Shown piece after piece: positions 1 through 7,092 of a stretch of 23,785 nt of DNA. Both the position numbers and the translations under genes were made by a program. Each line of letters begins with the position of its first letter. The stretch's first letter is position 1. Origin of the DNA: a virus; IMG/VR virus record IMGVR_UViG_3300031565_000374, positions 1 through 23,785 of that record; one strand, given 5' to 3'. The notes beneath the pieces were generated by a model. It saw only the letters and a list, made by a program, of their open reading frames with translations, did no database searches and was not told where the DNA came from.

Positions 1-588
1 AAAGTTCAAATCACCAATAAGAACATTGTCGCCCTTTACACTCATAAAAGGAAGTTTCTTTGGTAAAAACTCAACCAACAACCTTTTAGAATCTTCAACG
101 GTTTGAGTGTTTTCCTCTAACCATTCTAAAGCATTCTCAAGTCCATGAAAGTTGTCAGTCCTTATCACCATTTTATGCTTCTGGCTAAAGGCATATCCCA
201 AGAATTTTTCCTTTAGTCCACGATGCGGAAATAAATGAGCGTTCCGTAAAAGTTCCTCTCCATATTCATTAGAAAATACAAGGTTTTCCTTGTTTACAAA
301 AAGTTGTTCTAATATATTTGGATTGTTCTCAAGAGCAAGTTTTACAAACTTACGAAACTCATATAAAATCTTATCTACAGCATTCTCGTCGTTCTTTCCG
401 TCAAGACGTTTAGATTTTACGCTCAAATCTACTTCATCAACTCTTTCAAACCCAAATATCATATTTTCATTGGGCATAAAAACTCCACTATAATCAGTGT
501 CGCTGGTTGGAGTTTGAGTTCCATAAAGATTTGAACCAACTTTGTAAACTAACATTTTGTATTTTTCTGCAACTTCTCGTGTGTTCAT
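1..588 (-). CDS. Predicted nucleotidyltransferase, RlaP/COG3541-like (3' end missing)
   Basis: The open frame starts at ATG 588 and runs without a stop to base 1, giving 196 N-terminal residues; the C-terminus lies outside the window. Residues 18-32 carry the polymerase-beta nucleotidyltransferase signature, G-S-x3-G-T followed by S-D-x-D (G18, S19, G23, T24, D30, D32). An acidic/basic stretch near D54-K58 may hold the third carboxylate. Such proteins transfer a nucleotide to RNA or another acceptor. The family linked to phage and bacterial RNA repair (RlaP, COG3541) has this GS...GT...SDxDxxGV opening. I infer a role in RNA repair or counter-defence; the substrate cannot be read from sequence. 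A ribosome site (AAGGAA) lies just upstream, behind a near-perfect sigma70 promoter. Confident on the fold, moderate on the subfamily. Confidence 0.8.
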   Translation of the reverse strand, partial: MNTREVAEKYKMLVYKVGSNLYGTQTPTSDTDYSGVFMPNENMIFGFERVDEVDLSVKSKRLDGKNDENAVDKILYEFRKFVKLALENNPNILEQLFVNKENLVFSNEYGEELLRNAHLFPHRGLKEKFLGYAFSQKHKMVIRTDNFHGLENALEWLEENTQTVEDSKRLLVEFLPKKLPFMSVKGDNVLIGDLNF

Positions 589-612
589 AACCATTCCTTT
601 TTTTTACTCTTA

Positions 613-641
613 AATATACATCAAAAAAATGTATTTGTCAA
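613..641 (-). promoter_or_regulatory. Sigma70-type promoter of the nucleotidyltransferase gene
   Basis: On the minus strand a consensus -35 TTGACA (641-636) is separated by exactly 17 bases from TATATT (618-613). The expected start is near 606, giving a leader of under 20 bases that contains the AAGGAA ribosome site before ATG 588. It is the clearest host-type promoter in the window and suggests early transcription by host RNA polymerase of a unit running off the left edge. Confidence 0.8.
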
Positions 642-648
642 CTGTTTT

Positions 649-942
649 TTACTCGGAGAGTGAAGTTTTTTCGAATACTCTCCATTGAATACCATCGAAG
701 ACTGTGATAACATAATGATAATGAGGCCCTTTTTTCATACTACATTGACATTCGCCATGCCACTCTCTGCCACCATTTATCTTTTTATATTCTAAGGATA
801 GTATCGTGTGAACCAATCCAAACGCACTTATTGGATTTAGATACTCAATGATTTCAGACTCAAGACTTGTCCTACTTCTTATTAATTCTTTCGCCTTTTC
901 GTATTTCAGTTTTTCGTTGCCTAAAACTTTTCTCACAACCAC
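649..942 (-). CDS. Small hypothetical protein (97 aa)
   Basis: I do not recognise a family. The frame is open from 1044 via a TTG codon, but that would overlap the divergent lipoprotein gene and add a phenylalanine/isoleucine-rich stretch encoded by the promoter region. I prefer the GTG at 942, which has GGAG seven bases upstream. The resulting 97-aa protein has a charged helical N-terminal half and a C-terminal half with a Cys/His cluster (C-Q-C, then H-Y-H) between predicted beta strands, which could bind a metal. It lies just upstream of the promoter of the nucleotidyltransferase gene, on the same strand. Reality of the gene is moderately supported; function unknown. Confidence 0.55.
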   Translation of the reverse strand: MVVRKVLGNEKLKYEKAKELIRSRTSLESEIIEYLNPISAFGLVHTILSLEYKKINGGREWHGECQCSMKKGPHYHYVITVFDGIQWRVFEKTSLSE

Positions 943-998
943 TACATTTCTCCAAAGCTGGTATGATTTTTGTATGTTATTATAATGAAACACTCTAC

Positions 999-1012
999 TA
1001 TTTATAAATATA
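999..1012. promoter_or_regulatory. Palindromic TATTTATAAATA between divergent genes, possible late promoter
   Basis: Bases 999-1010 are a perfect 12-base palindrome containing the T4 late-promoter octamer TATAAATA on both strands. On the plus strand (1003-1010) the expected start would fall near 1017, just before the GGAG ribosome site (1021-1024) of the lipoprotein gene, which is the geometry of a T4 late promoter. On the minus strand it lies about 60 bases from GTG 942. Use of a T4-like late sigma system by this phage is inference. Confidence 0.4.
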
Positions 1013-1033
1013 AAGAAAAAGGAGAAATTCAAA

Positions 1034-1672
1034 ATGAGAATCAAACTATTGTTTTTTGTCGTGTTATCGTTTTTACTGTCGTCTTGCTATACCCATTGGG
1101 GATATGTCTATACCAATGAACCTGTTGACGAAGTTTACATTTATGATGTCAACTATGTTTACACTAACCTTTGGTATGACGATTTTTACTGGCAATATGA
1201 TAATGTTTATTTTGGTTTATATTATTATTCGCCAAGGTACTATTCGTACCCCTATCACTATTATTCTAAACCATATTATAGACCACATCATAACTTACAT
1301 TACGGCTCAAGAGATTTTCATAGACGCCAACATAATATCGTCAAAAAACAACGTGATAGACGTTTAACAATGGATAGACCTACCATTAGAAAAAATCTAA
1401 TAGATCAAAAATACAGACAGAGTGTCCAAGTAAAACCTCAAAAACAACGTAAATTCAATAATAAGACGAAAAAACGTGACCAAGTAGTAACTAGGCGAAA
1501 AGAGAATACCTCAAAAAAAAGAACTATTGTTTGTCAAAGGCAACAAAACAATAGTTCAAGAAAATCAACTCAAATTCATCAAAGACAACAAAACAATAGT
1601 TCAAAAAAGTCAACTCAAAGTTCAAACCGTAGTAACAAAGTAAGAAGTTCCACAAAAAAAGGGCGAAGATAA
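1034..1672 (+). CDS. Tyr-rich, basic-tailed lipoprotein (212 aa)
   Basis: This is the only convincing plus-strand gene. Residues 1-18 form a lipoprotein signal peptide: basic start, hydrophobic core, lipobox L15-S16-S17-C18. The mature protein should be lipid-anchored at C18 in the host envelope. Residues 19-90 are extremely rich in Tyr, His and Asp; residues 90-212 are rich in Lys, Arg, Gln and Ser and contain a 15-residue tandem repeat. The start is fixed by GGAG nine bases upstream. Similar low-complexity lipoproteins occur in Bacteroidota (family knowledge). In phages, plus-strand lipoproteins isolated like this one are often expressed alone and can exclude superinfecting phage; that role is only a guess here. 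The stop codon lies in the loop of a terminator hairpin shared with the convergent gene. Confidence 0.8.
   Translation: MRIKLLFFVVLSFLLSSCYTHWGYVYTNEPVDEVYIYDVNYVYTNLWYDDFYWQYDNVYFGLYYYSPRYYSYPYHYYSKPYYRPHHNLHYGSRDFHRRQHNIVKKQRDRRLTMDRPTIRKNLIDQKYRQSVQVKPQKQRKFNNKTKKRDQVVTRRKENTSKKRTIVCQRQQNNSSRKSTQIHQRQQNNSSKKSTQSSNRSNKVRSSTKKGRR
1535..1624 (+). repeat. Two tandem 45-base repeats in the lipoprotein gene
   Basis: Bases 1535-1579 and 1580-1624 are near-identical copies, both beginning CAAAG(G/A)CAACAAAACAATAG. Each encodes 15 residues with the core QRQQNNSS(R/K)KSTQ. Such a repeat can expand or contract by slippage and vary the length of the basic tail. Confidence 0.85.
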
Positions 1673-1680
1673 TCGCCCTT
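1659..1680. terminator. Bidirectional intrinsic terminator between convergent genes
   Basis: AAGGGCGA (1659-1666) pairs with TCGCCCTT (1673-1680) around a six-base loop. The plus-strand reading is followed by TTATTTT, the minus-strand reading by seven T residues. It can therefore end the lipoprotein transcript (plus) and the long replication-module transcript (minus). The TAA of the plus-strand gene sits in the loop, and the minus-strand gene stops at the foot of the stem. Confidence 0.85.
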
Positions 1681-1984
1681 ATTTTGGATATTGTTCGTTC
1701 TCTTTAATTACTCGTATCTTAGCAGGTATTGGCTTTGGTGGTAACCCTGGAGACAATGGACGATTCTCTCTACGTCTCTTATCCCACTCTAAAAATCCTT
1801 GTATTCCGGATCCTCTGGTATATCCACCACATTTTTTACACAAATACATATGCCTATGATATATTAACGCCCAATGACCACGTTCTCGGCGAAAATCTTC
1901 ACCACATAAACAACATTTATGCCAAATAAATAATGGATATATCCTACCCACAAATTCTATTGGTTTAATTGATTTCCTTTTCAT
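1679..1984 (-). CDS. Small zinc-ribbon-like protein (101 aa)
   Basis: No family recognised with certainty. The protein has a C-x2-C pair (residues 25-28, in CLCG) and a C-x2-C pair about 24 residues later (CKKCGG), the spacing of a zinc ribbon or treble clef. Several Trp and His residues lie between them, and the tail is Pro/Arg-rich. It is the last gene of the replication-module transcript. Its start overlaps the preceding 53-aa gene by 20 bases, with GGGG eight bases upstream of ATG 1984, suggesting coupled translation. Nucleic-acid binding is plausible but not shown. Confidence 0.7.
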   Translation of the reverse strand: MKRKSIKPIEFVGRIYPLFIWHKCCLCGEDFRRERGHWALIYHRHMYLCKKCGGYTRGSGIQGFLEWDKRRRENRPLSPGLPPKPIPAKIRVIKENEQYPK

Positions 1985-2126
1985 CCTCTAAACCCCTTTC
2001 TGCTATTTCTTTTTTACGAATACATTCAGGACACACTGATTCATATTCACCTTCATCAGCTATTTGATAATCTTTACTATGAATTATTTTCCTTAAAGTA
2101 TTCCTTAATTTTCTAAGTTTATCCAT
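1965..2126 (-). CDS. Tiny CxxC protein (53 aa)
   Basis: This short gene starts at ATG 2126, sharing the A of the helicase stop codon (TAATG), with GAGGGG eight bases upstream. It encodes a basic N-terminal helix, an acidic middle, one C-P-E-C pair (residues 32-35) and a charged C-terminus, and ends inside the next gene. The tight stop-start overlaps on both sides support it as a genuine translated gene. A single CxxC pair could bind zinc as a dimer. Function unknown. Confidence 0.65.
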   Translation of the reverse strand: MDKLRKLRNTLRKIIHSKDYQIADEGEYESVCPECIRKKEIAERGLEDEKEIN

Positions 2127-3535
2127 TAGCCCATCCCCTCTACACTTTTATTATATTTTCCTGGCATCAACTCATTTACCTTTTCACTTAATAACATTTT
2201 ATTTAGTTTGTCGCCACTTTCCATCGATTTCTTCGTTCTCTTACCCTCAGGTGTTTGTTCATCAAAAATTTGTACCCTACCATTTGACGCATCCATCTTA
2301 CTCGGAAATGTAAATCCATCAGGACCAAATCTATTCTTGATTACATGAATACGACCAGTGTGAGCAATCTTGTCCTTTGTCTTTCGTTGTAAACTTATTA
2401 CAAAATCTGCTATCATTAATTTTCCTAATGATTCACTTACTCTACCAGCTTCAATGTGTTCGTCCTCAAGAGAAGACCTGTTAGCTTGAGAAGCAGTCCA
2501 CAATGGACAATTAACTTCACCGGCAAGCCCCCGCAAACCCTCAAAAATACTATCCAACTCAAATCGTTTTTCAGTCGTCCTATATCCAGAACTCGTGTCT
2601 TTTAATAAGTCTCCATAATCAACCATTATCATGTCCGGTTTGAATCCAAAACTCTCACATCTGTTTATATGTGCCCTTAATGTTTCTATACCCGCCGACT
2701 TTGTTGGAAAATACTTTACAATCATATTACCACGTAATTTCTCTACTTTTTGGTATACTTCATTTTGGTGTAACTTTATATCTTGAGAAGCAAAACCTGA
2801 TACATTAGCATCATATCTCAAACTAACATAATCCTCATTCAACTCTAAAGTATAATGAATTACATTTTTACCTTTTGATACGGCATACGCACCAATGGCG
2901 ACCAATAACCACGATTTACCTAATCCTAATGGAGCGACCACGATTCCAAGTTCGCCAGAACCAATACCACCATCAGTTATTTCATTTAAAATGTCCCACG
3001 GCATTTCTATTGGACTTCGAAGTGTGTCAGCTATTCGTCGTTGAAAAAATGCTTCCTCTTTGTACATTACACCTAAATCCCTTGTCGTTCCGGCTTTTAA
3101 TGCTCTATCTATTACATCCCGCGCTTCCTCATACTTTTTTACATTTACCAAATCTACAGCATCAAATAATGCAAGTTTCATTGTTTGGTCTTTAGCGAAA
3201 TGTAAAAAGTTTTCTTGGACATATTCTAAATCAGGAGCTTCAAAATTTTGGTATACATTTCTTAGATTTTCAATAATAGTTTTTTTCATTACATCAGAAG
3301 TTACTCGTTTTTCTAACTCTATCTTGAAAACTTCCATTGTAGGCGGTTTTTTATATTCTTTATAATATTCTTTAATAATTTTTATTAACCATTTATGTGA
3401 ATTAGAATCATAATACTTTTCTTCTAAAATATCGTGTATTTGTTCTAAAAATTTCTGATCTTTTACCAAAGTTGTTATTGTTTTTGTTTGAAATGAAGTT
3501 CCAAACGATATTAATGTGTCAAATTCTTTTTCCAT
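2126..3535 (-). CDS. dnaB: Replicative DNA helicase, DnaB / T4 gp41 family
   Basis: The 469-aa protein is close in length to T4 gp41 (475 aa) and has the SF4 layout: a helical N-terminal domain (about residues 1-150), a linker, then a RecA-like motor. The Walker A loop APLGLGKS is at residues 201-208 and the Walker B strand MIMVDYGDLL ends in D306, followed by a sensor-like WTASQANRSS. It should be a hexameric ring that unwinds DNA at the phage fork, probably 5' to 3'. I chose ATG 3535 over the in-frame GTG 3544 because AAGGAG lies eight bases before the ATG but touches the GTG. It follows the 5'-3' exonuclease gene by five bases and is followed by a stop-start overlap. No separate primase gene is visible here. 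Confidence 0.93.
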   Translation of the reverse strand: MEKEFDTLISFGTSFQTKTITTLVKDQKFLEQIHDILEEKYYDSNSHKWLIKIIKEYYKEYKKPPTMEVFKIELEKRVTSDVMKKTIIENLRNVYQNFEAPDLEYVQENFLHFAKDQTMKLALFDAVDLVNVKKYEEARDVIDRALKAGTTRDLGVMYKEEAFFQRRIADTLRSPIEMPWDILNEITDGGIGSGELGIVVAPLGLGKSWLLVAIGAYAVSKGKNVIHYTLELNEDYVSLRYDANVSGFASQDIKLHQNEVYQKVEKLRGNMIVKYFPTKSAGIETLRAHINRCESFGFKPDMIMVDYGDLLKDTSSGYRTTEKRFELDSIFEGLRGLAGEVNCPLWTASQANRSSLEDEHIEAGRVSESLGKLMIADFVISLQRKTKDKIAHTGRIHVIKNRFGPDGFTFPSKMDASNGRVQIFDEQTPEGKRTKKSMESGDKLNKMLLSEKVNELMPGKYNKSVEGMG

Positions 3536-3540
3536 AGGCG

Positions 3541-4593
3541 TCACTCCTTGTTTTGTGAAGTTATTGCAAAGGCATTCAACCTATTAAAATTTAAATTTAA
3601 CCAACTATCTATATTTGGAATTGCAGAATACAACTTATCTTCTAAGAATAATTGTTTTAGTTTATACCTATTAAGTATACTCACTGGAGTATCTAAAAGT
3701 TCCCGAATCTTAGCTTTTGTTGTGCCACTAATTTCGATTTCGCCTAACTTCATCAACTTGTAATTTAGCCGTAATTGTTCCTTGTTTTCCGATATTAACC
3801 TGGCTGCTGTATTTTTCCCAGGTTGTCTATCTGCATATTCTATCAAACTATCTAATGAAACTTTTTCTTCGTCAAATAATATTGGTAAATGTTTTTGAGC
3901 AGTTTTTATTCCTATACCCTTCAGTCCAGGTATATTATCACTTTTGTCGCCGTCCAAAATCCTAAAATATATCAAATTCTGCGGCGGTACTAAATAATCT
4001 TCCTTGACACCTTCCCTATCGTAAAGTTTCTTTTTTGTGGGGCTCCAAACTTTTACCCTATCATCCACAAGCTGTAAAAAATCCTTGTCAGTTGACATTA
4101 TTATGACTTCCTCTTTTAGTAAATCTTTCGCCAAATATGACATTACATCGTCAGCTTCAATGTTGTCCTGCATCATCATTTGAACTGGTAAATAATCCAA
4201 ATAGTCGGCGACCCTGCGTAACTGACGATCTGCTTCACTTTCTTCTTCGTCGTGTGTTTGGAAATCATATGTGCGGTTTAATCTTACTCTCAAACCTTTT
4301 CGTTGTGATTTGTATTCAGGGAAAATCTCTCGGCGACGGACACTCCCGCCTTTGCCATCAAATATTATGATACACCGTGTTACATTGAGTGTGCGGATTG
4401 ACGAGGCAACTGTGTTGAAAAATCCAACTATCCCGCCAATGTGTGTTCCATCGTCGTTCATTGCTGGATTTCTACAGAATGCGCGGATATAACTATTTAA
4501 ACCATCAACTAATAAAACCTTTGAGTTGATTGTTGTAGCGTTTTTGTTTTCTTGTTTTATTTCATCAAATAATTTGTTGAGATTGAGATTCAT
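3541..4593 (-). CDS. 5'-3' exonuclease / flap endonuclease (T4 RNase H, FEN family)
   Basis: The 350-aa protein shows the metal ligands of the PIN-like FEN family in order: D30 (LLVDGLNS), D79 (IIIFDG), E146/D148/D149 (NIEADDV), D169/D171 (STDKDF), and D214/D216/D219 (DGDKSDNIPG). The last leads into the helix-three-turn-helix DNA-binding motif around residues 222-236. This enzyme would remove RNA primers and 5' flaps on the lagging strand, the job done in Pol I by its N-terminal domain. Here that domain is separate from the family A polymerase encoded about 8 kb away. The gene overlaps the end of the nuclease gene before it by 29 bases and ends five bases before the helicase start. Confidence 0.92.
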   Translation of the reverse strand: MNLNLNKLFDEIKQENKNATTINSKVLLVDGLNSYIRAFCRNPAMNDDGTHIGGIVGFFNTVASSIRTLNVTRCIIIFDGKGGSVRRREIFPEYKSQRKGLRVRLNRTYDFQTHDEEESEADRQLRRVADYLDYLPVQMMMQDNIEADDVMSYLAKDLLKEEVIIMSTDKDFLQLVDDRVKVWSPTKKKLYDREGVKEDYLVPPQNLIYFRILDGDKSDNIPGLKGIGIKTAQKHLPILFDEEKVSLDSLIEYADRQPGKNTAARLISENKEQLRLNYKLMKLGEIEISGTTKAKIRELLDTPVSILNRYKLKQLFLEDKLYSAIPNIDSWLNLNFNRLNAFAITSQNKE

Positions 4594-4990
4594 ATTTACT
4601 CACCATCTTTTTTAAGAAACGAGCTTTGTCAGATAACCTTTTCCAATCATATTCCCAGATGATTTCTATTTCGTAACCATTTTTTTTGGCATGTTCTATT
4701 TTCTTTTCGTCTTTTTCCCACTTTTCCCACGCATATTGATTTTTGACTTTATCAAAAAAATCAGGCGGATAAATGTTTTTGTTGTAATGCCAGCGGTTGC
4801 CGTTATATTCTATAATCAAGTTCAAATCCATTACAAATATATCATAAGGTAACTCATTGACTATGATTTCATTTTGTACTCTGTATCCAAGTTTCCGAAG
4901 TGCCTTGAACACTTGACTGTGACCCTGACTTTGAGTTGTTGGCTGGCGAGTTTTCCTTTTACTTCGTTTCTTTTTTTTCAATATAAACAA
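4565..4990 (-). CDS. Vsr/EDxHD-like endonuclease (up to 141 aa)
   Basis: After a very basic first 20 residues the protein has the core of a Vsr-type restriction-fold nuclease: a Q/S-rich helix, strand E-I-I-V, PYDIFV with a candidate catalytic Asp, LIIEYNGNRWH with Glu and His, then a K/D/E-rich helix and a strand EIEIIWEYDW. This order resembles very-short-patch-repair endonucleases and the EDxHD homing endonucleases of phages. It could be a free-standing homing enzyme or a repair/recombination nuclease of the replication operon. No ATG is available: the candidates are TTG 4990 or TTG 4981, and the first lies in the arm of a long hairpin. The fold is fairly likely, the role uncertain. Confidence 0.7.
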   Translation of the reverse strand: MFILKKKKRSKRKTRQPTTQSQGHSQVFKALRKLGYRVQNEIIVNELPYDIFVMDLNLIIEYNGNRWHYNKNIYPPDFFDKVKNQYAWEKWEKDEKKIEHAKKNGYEIEIIWEYDWKRLSDKARFLKKMVSKYESQSQQII

Positions 4991-5038
4991 TCCCCGATTT
5001 GAATTGTACTATCTATAAATAGTATTCAAACCGGGATT
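4989..5038 (-). terminator. Long imperfect hairpin after recA
   Basis: AATCCC...TTTGAA...TACTAT (4989-5012) pairs with ATAGTA-TTCAAA-CCGGGATT (5019-5038) through small bulges, with a six-base loop. It lies just after the recA gene on the minus strand and ends at the likely TTG start of the nuclease gene. The following T-tract is weak (TTGTTTATATT), so it may be a leaky terminator, an RNA-processing site or a control on translation of the nuclease gene. It shares the 11-mer AATCCCCGATT with the terminator at 6217-6240. Confidence 0.6.
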
Positions 5039-5055
5039 ATTTACGTTTCTGTTAA

Positions 5056-6195
5056 TTAATAATCACCAATTATTTCATCAGTTACTATAATGTCATCTGA
5101 ATTTAATCCTATATCAGCAGTAGTTTTATACTTCATTATTTGTAAATCACAAATCTTTTGGTATAAAAACTCTTTGAATTCAGGATCATTTTCAATCATT
5201 TCGCCCCAATTCTTGACTTCGAATTTTCGTTCATCTCCTTTGTGGTCAATTATCTTGAATCCAGGATTTGAACGTGAAACTAAATCGTTGTCCTTCATAA
5301 TGTTCAACCAACTCTCATAATCATAAATTCCACGATCAAAATATATGTCAAAATCTGCTATCCTAAATGACGGCCCTATACGATTCTTGATAACTTGTGC
5401 CCGAGCTTTGATTCCAATAACCTGTTCAATAGTACCTGTCTTTTGTTTGATTTGACCCATTGCTTTTAATCTAACCCGAACTGATGCGTGAAATGGTAAA
5501 CCCTTGCCACCAGATGTAGTCCAGGGATCACCAAACATAACTCCCATTTTCTGACGAAGCTGATTGGTAAAAATCAATACAACTTTTTCCTTACCTATTA
5601 ACCTTGTAATCTTACGAAACGCTTGTGATACAATAATCGCTTTTCCTGTCGACCAACCTGTCTTCTCATAATCGTTTTCCATTTCTAACGCCGTGGATGC
5701 AGCGGCCAATGAATCAACCACAATTACCACAAGTTTCTCTTTATCAGATTCCCTTATAGTTGTGACTGTTTGTTCTATTGTTTGAAATATTTGTTCCACA
5801 GTATCAAGTTGTACATATAACATCTTTTCCACATCTACACCAATCGCTTGTAAAAAATCTTTACTCAAGGCATTCTCAGTATCAATGTAAACACCCATAC
5901 CACCCTTTTTCTGAGCACTGGCAATTGCATGAGCAGCGAGTAGGGATTTCCCACTCGATTCAAGACCATTATATTCTATTATACGACCAGTAGGAAGTCC
6001 ACCGTAAAGCCGATTGGAGATAGCTATATCCAACAATGAACTTCCAGTTGGCACCCAATCACTGATATCGGTAGGAGTATCACCATTAATAAAATAAGCA
6101 ACCTTTCCGTCTTGTTTAAATTGTTTATTCAATACATCGGCTAACGAGTGTACTAAATCGTTCTTGTCTAACTCCTTGTCTATTTTTTTCGCCAT
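5056..6195 (-). CDS. recA: RecA/UvsX-type recombinase
   Basis: The 379-aa protein is a strand-exchange recombinase that coats ssDNA and uses ATP for homologous pairing, needed for recombination-dependent replication and repair in T4-like phages. Seen: the RecA-like opening of the core (TGSSLLDIAI, 50-59), Walker A GLESSGKS (77-84), YIDTENAL, Walker B VVIVVDS (156-162), FTNQLRQKMGVMFGDP and the L2-type loop TTSGGKGLPFHASVRVRL up to about residue 243, and an acidic C-terminal tail. The P-loop (G-x-E-S-S-G-K-S) and the TSGGKGLPFHAS segment look more like cellular RecA than T4 UvsX. ATG 6195 has GGAGAG nine bases upstream. Transcription arrives from the SSB gene through a terminator, so levels are probably set below those of SSB. 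Confidence 0.93.
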   Translation of the reverse strand: MAKKIDKELDKNDLVHSLADVLNKQFKQDGKVAYFINGDTPTDISDWVPTGSSLLDIAISNRLYGGLPTGRIIEYNGLESSGKSLLAAHAIASAQKKGGMGVYIDTENALSKDFLQAIGVDVEKMLYVQLDTVEQIFQTIEQTVTTIRESDKEKLVVIVVDSLAAASTALEMENDYEKTGWSTGKAIIVSQAFRKITRLIGKEKVVLIFTNQLRQKMGVMFGDPWTTSGGKGLPFHASVRVRLKAMGQIKQKTGTIEQVIGIKARAQVIKNRIGPSFRIADFDIYFDRGIYDYESWLNIMKDNDLVSRSNPGFKIIDHKGDERKFEVKNWGEMIENDPEFKEFLYQKICDLQIMKYKTTADIGLNSDDIIVTDEIIGDY

Positions 6196-6216
6196 CTATT
6201 CTCTCCAAAAATTAAA

Positions 6217-6240
6217 AATCGGGGAAATTAATCCCCGATT
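6217..6240 (-). terminator. Intrinsic terminator after the SSB gene
   Basis: AATCGGGG (6217-6224) and CCCCGATT (6233-6240) form a perfect eight-base stem around an eight-base A/T loop. On the minus strand the stem is followed by TTTAATTTTT. It lies four bases after the SSB stop codon and just before the recA ribosome site, which would let SSB be made in excess over RecA. Confidence 0.85.
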
Positions 6241-6243
6241 ATA

Positions 6244-7092
6244 TTACTTACCCTCAAACATTTTCTTAAATGCGTCATTGACATTGGCAGCAGCTTTTGG
6301 TGTTTCAACCTTAGCTTCAGCTTGTGGAGTTTCTGCGGTAGATGTTTCTTCGCTAACAGATTCTTCTTTGTCGGTAGATTCTTCTTTGTCGGTAGATTCT
6401 TCTTTGTCAGTAGATTCAGATTCTTTTTGTTCTTCGGCAGCTTCTTCAGGATTCAAATGTTTCTTGAGGGCCTCTTCAAGTTCTTCATAAGATTTAAGAT
6501 CATAAAGTTCCTTGATGTCAGGTTGGTCTTCCGTGATTTTCTTCAAAACATCGACATCTTCCGTGACAGGAGTTGAATGTCGTTTGATTCTCATTTTCGG
6601 TGTCGCGAAATTCTTGCCTTCTTCCTTTACAGTCCAAACAACAATATCACAACCAGTTACAGGATCAGTGATGTCACCATAATCGGGATCAGAAATGTTA
6701 GAAAGTAAATCTTCGTAAATCGTCTTTCCAAATCCCCAAAATTTTACGCCTTCATGCTCTTTACCACGAACAATAACAGGAGCAAATGTACGAAGTTTTG
6801 GTTCTAATGAACGACCAAGTTTCCAATTTTCCTTGTCGCCAGTTGATTTGAGTTTTTGAGCAATCTCCATAATAGGATCACGCTCTCCAAATGATGCCGG
6901 CGATAAATAGGTTTTGTTGTTTAACTCGTAATGGAAATACAATTCGATAAATGGATTGTCAGGATTGAATTTGTAAGGTACGATGCGAATTGTGGTTTCT
7001 TTCTCGGTAGGTTTCCACGTAAGATTTGATTTTTTGTTGGTTTTCTTTAGGGATTCCAAACGACCCTTGATTTGTTTAAGATCTAATGCCAT
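6244..7092 (-). CDS. Single-stranded DNA-binding protein, T4 gp32-like
   Basis: The 282-aa protein has the three-part plan of gp32-type SSBs: a basic N-terminal segment (residues 1-30) for cooperative self-contact, an OB-type core with the TIRIVPYK and ELYFHYEL strands and many aromatic residues (about 33-200), and a long acidic tail with a (TDKEES)3 repeat that ends in a conserved-looking NDAFKKMFEGK peptide. In gp32 the tail recruits helicase, polymerase and recombinase. Only one Cys is present, so the gp32 zinc site (three Cys and a His) is missing. ATG 7092 has AAGGAG seven bases upstream. Its place ahead of recA, the exonuclease and the helicase fits the role. Confidence 0.87.
   Translation of the reverse strand: MALDLKQIKGRLESLKKTNKKSNLTWKPTEKETTIRIVPYKFNPDNPFIELYFHYELNNKTYLSPASFGERDPIMEIAQKLKSTGDKENWKLGRSLEPKLRTFAPVIVRGKEHEGVKFWGFGKTIYEDLLSNISDPDYGDITDPVTGCDIVVWTVKEEGKNFATPKMRIKRHSTPVTEDVDVLKKITEDQPDIKELYDLKSYEELEEALKKHLNPEEAAEEQKESESTDKEESTDKEESTDKEESVSEETSTAETPQAEAKVETPKAAANVNDAFKKMFEGK
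6359..6412 (-). repeat. Three tandem 18-base repeats in the SSB tail
   Basis: Units 6359-6376, 6377-6394 and 6395-6412 share GATTCTTCTTTGTC(G/A)GTA and code for three copies of a six-residue acidic unit (ES-TDKE in rotation). The copies differ at one base, so the expansion is recent. It lengthens the flexible linker between the DNA-binding core and the terminal partner-binding peptide. Confidence 0.9.

Noticed and set aside
943-1044. N-terminal extension of the 97-aa protein from a TTG codon
   Set aside because: It would run through the divergent promoter region and overlap the lipoprotein gene. GTG 942 has a well-spaced GGAG.
5014-5021. TATAAATA on the plus strand as a T4 late promoter (also at 7559, 12783 and 21951)
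   Set aside because: No plus-strand gene follows any of these copies. Only the copy at 1003 has a suitably placed plus-strand gene.
6322-6576. Plus-strand frame with repeated Phe-Val-Gly-Arg-Phe units
   Set aside because: It is the antisense of the (TDKEES)3 repeat in the SSB gene.
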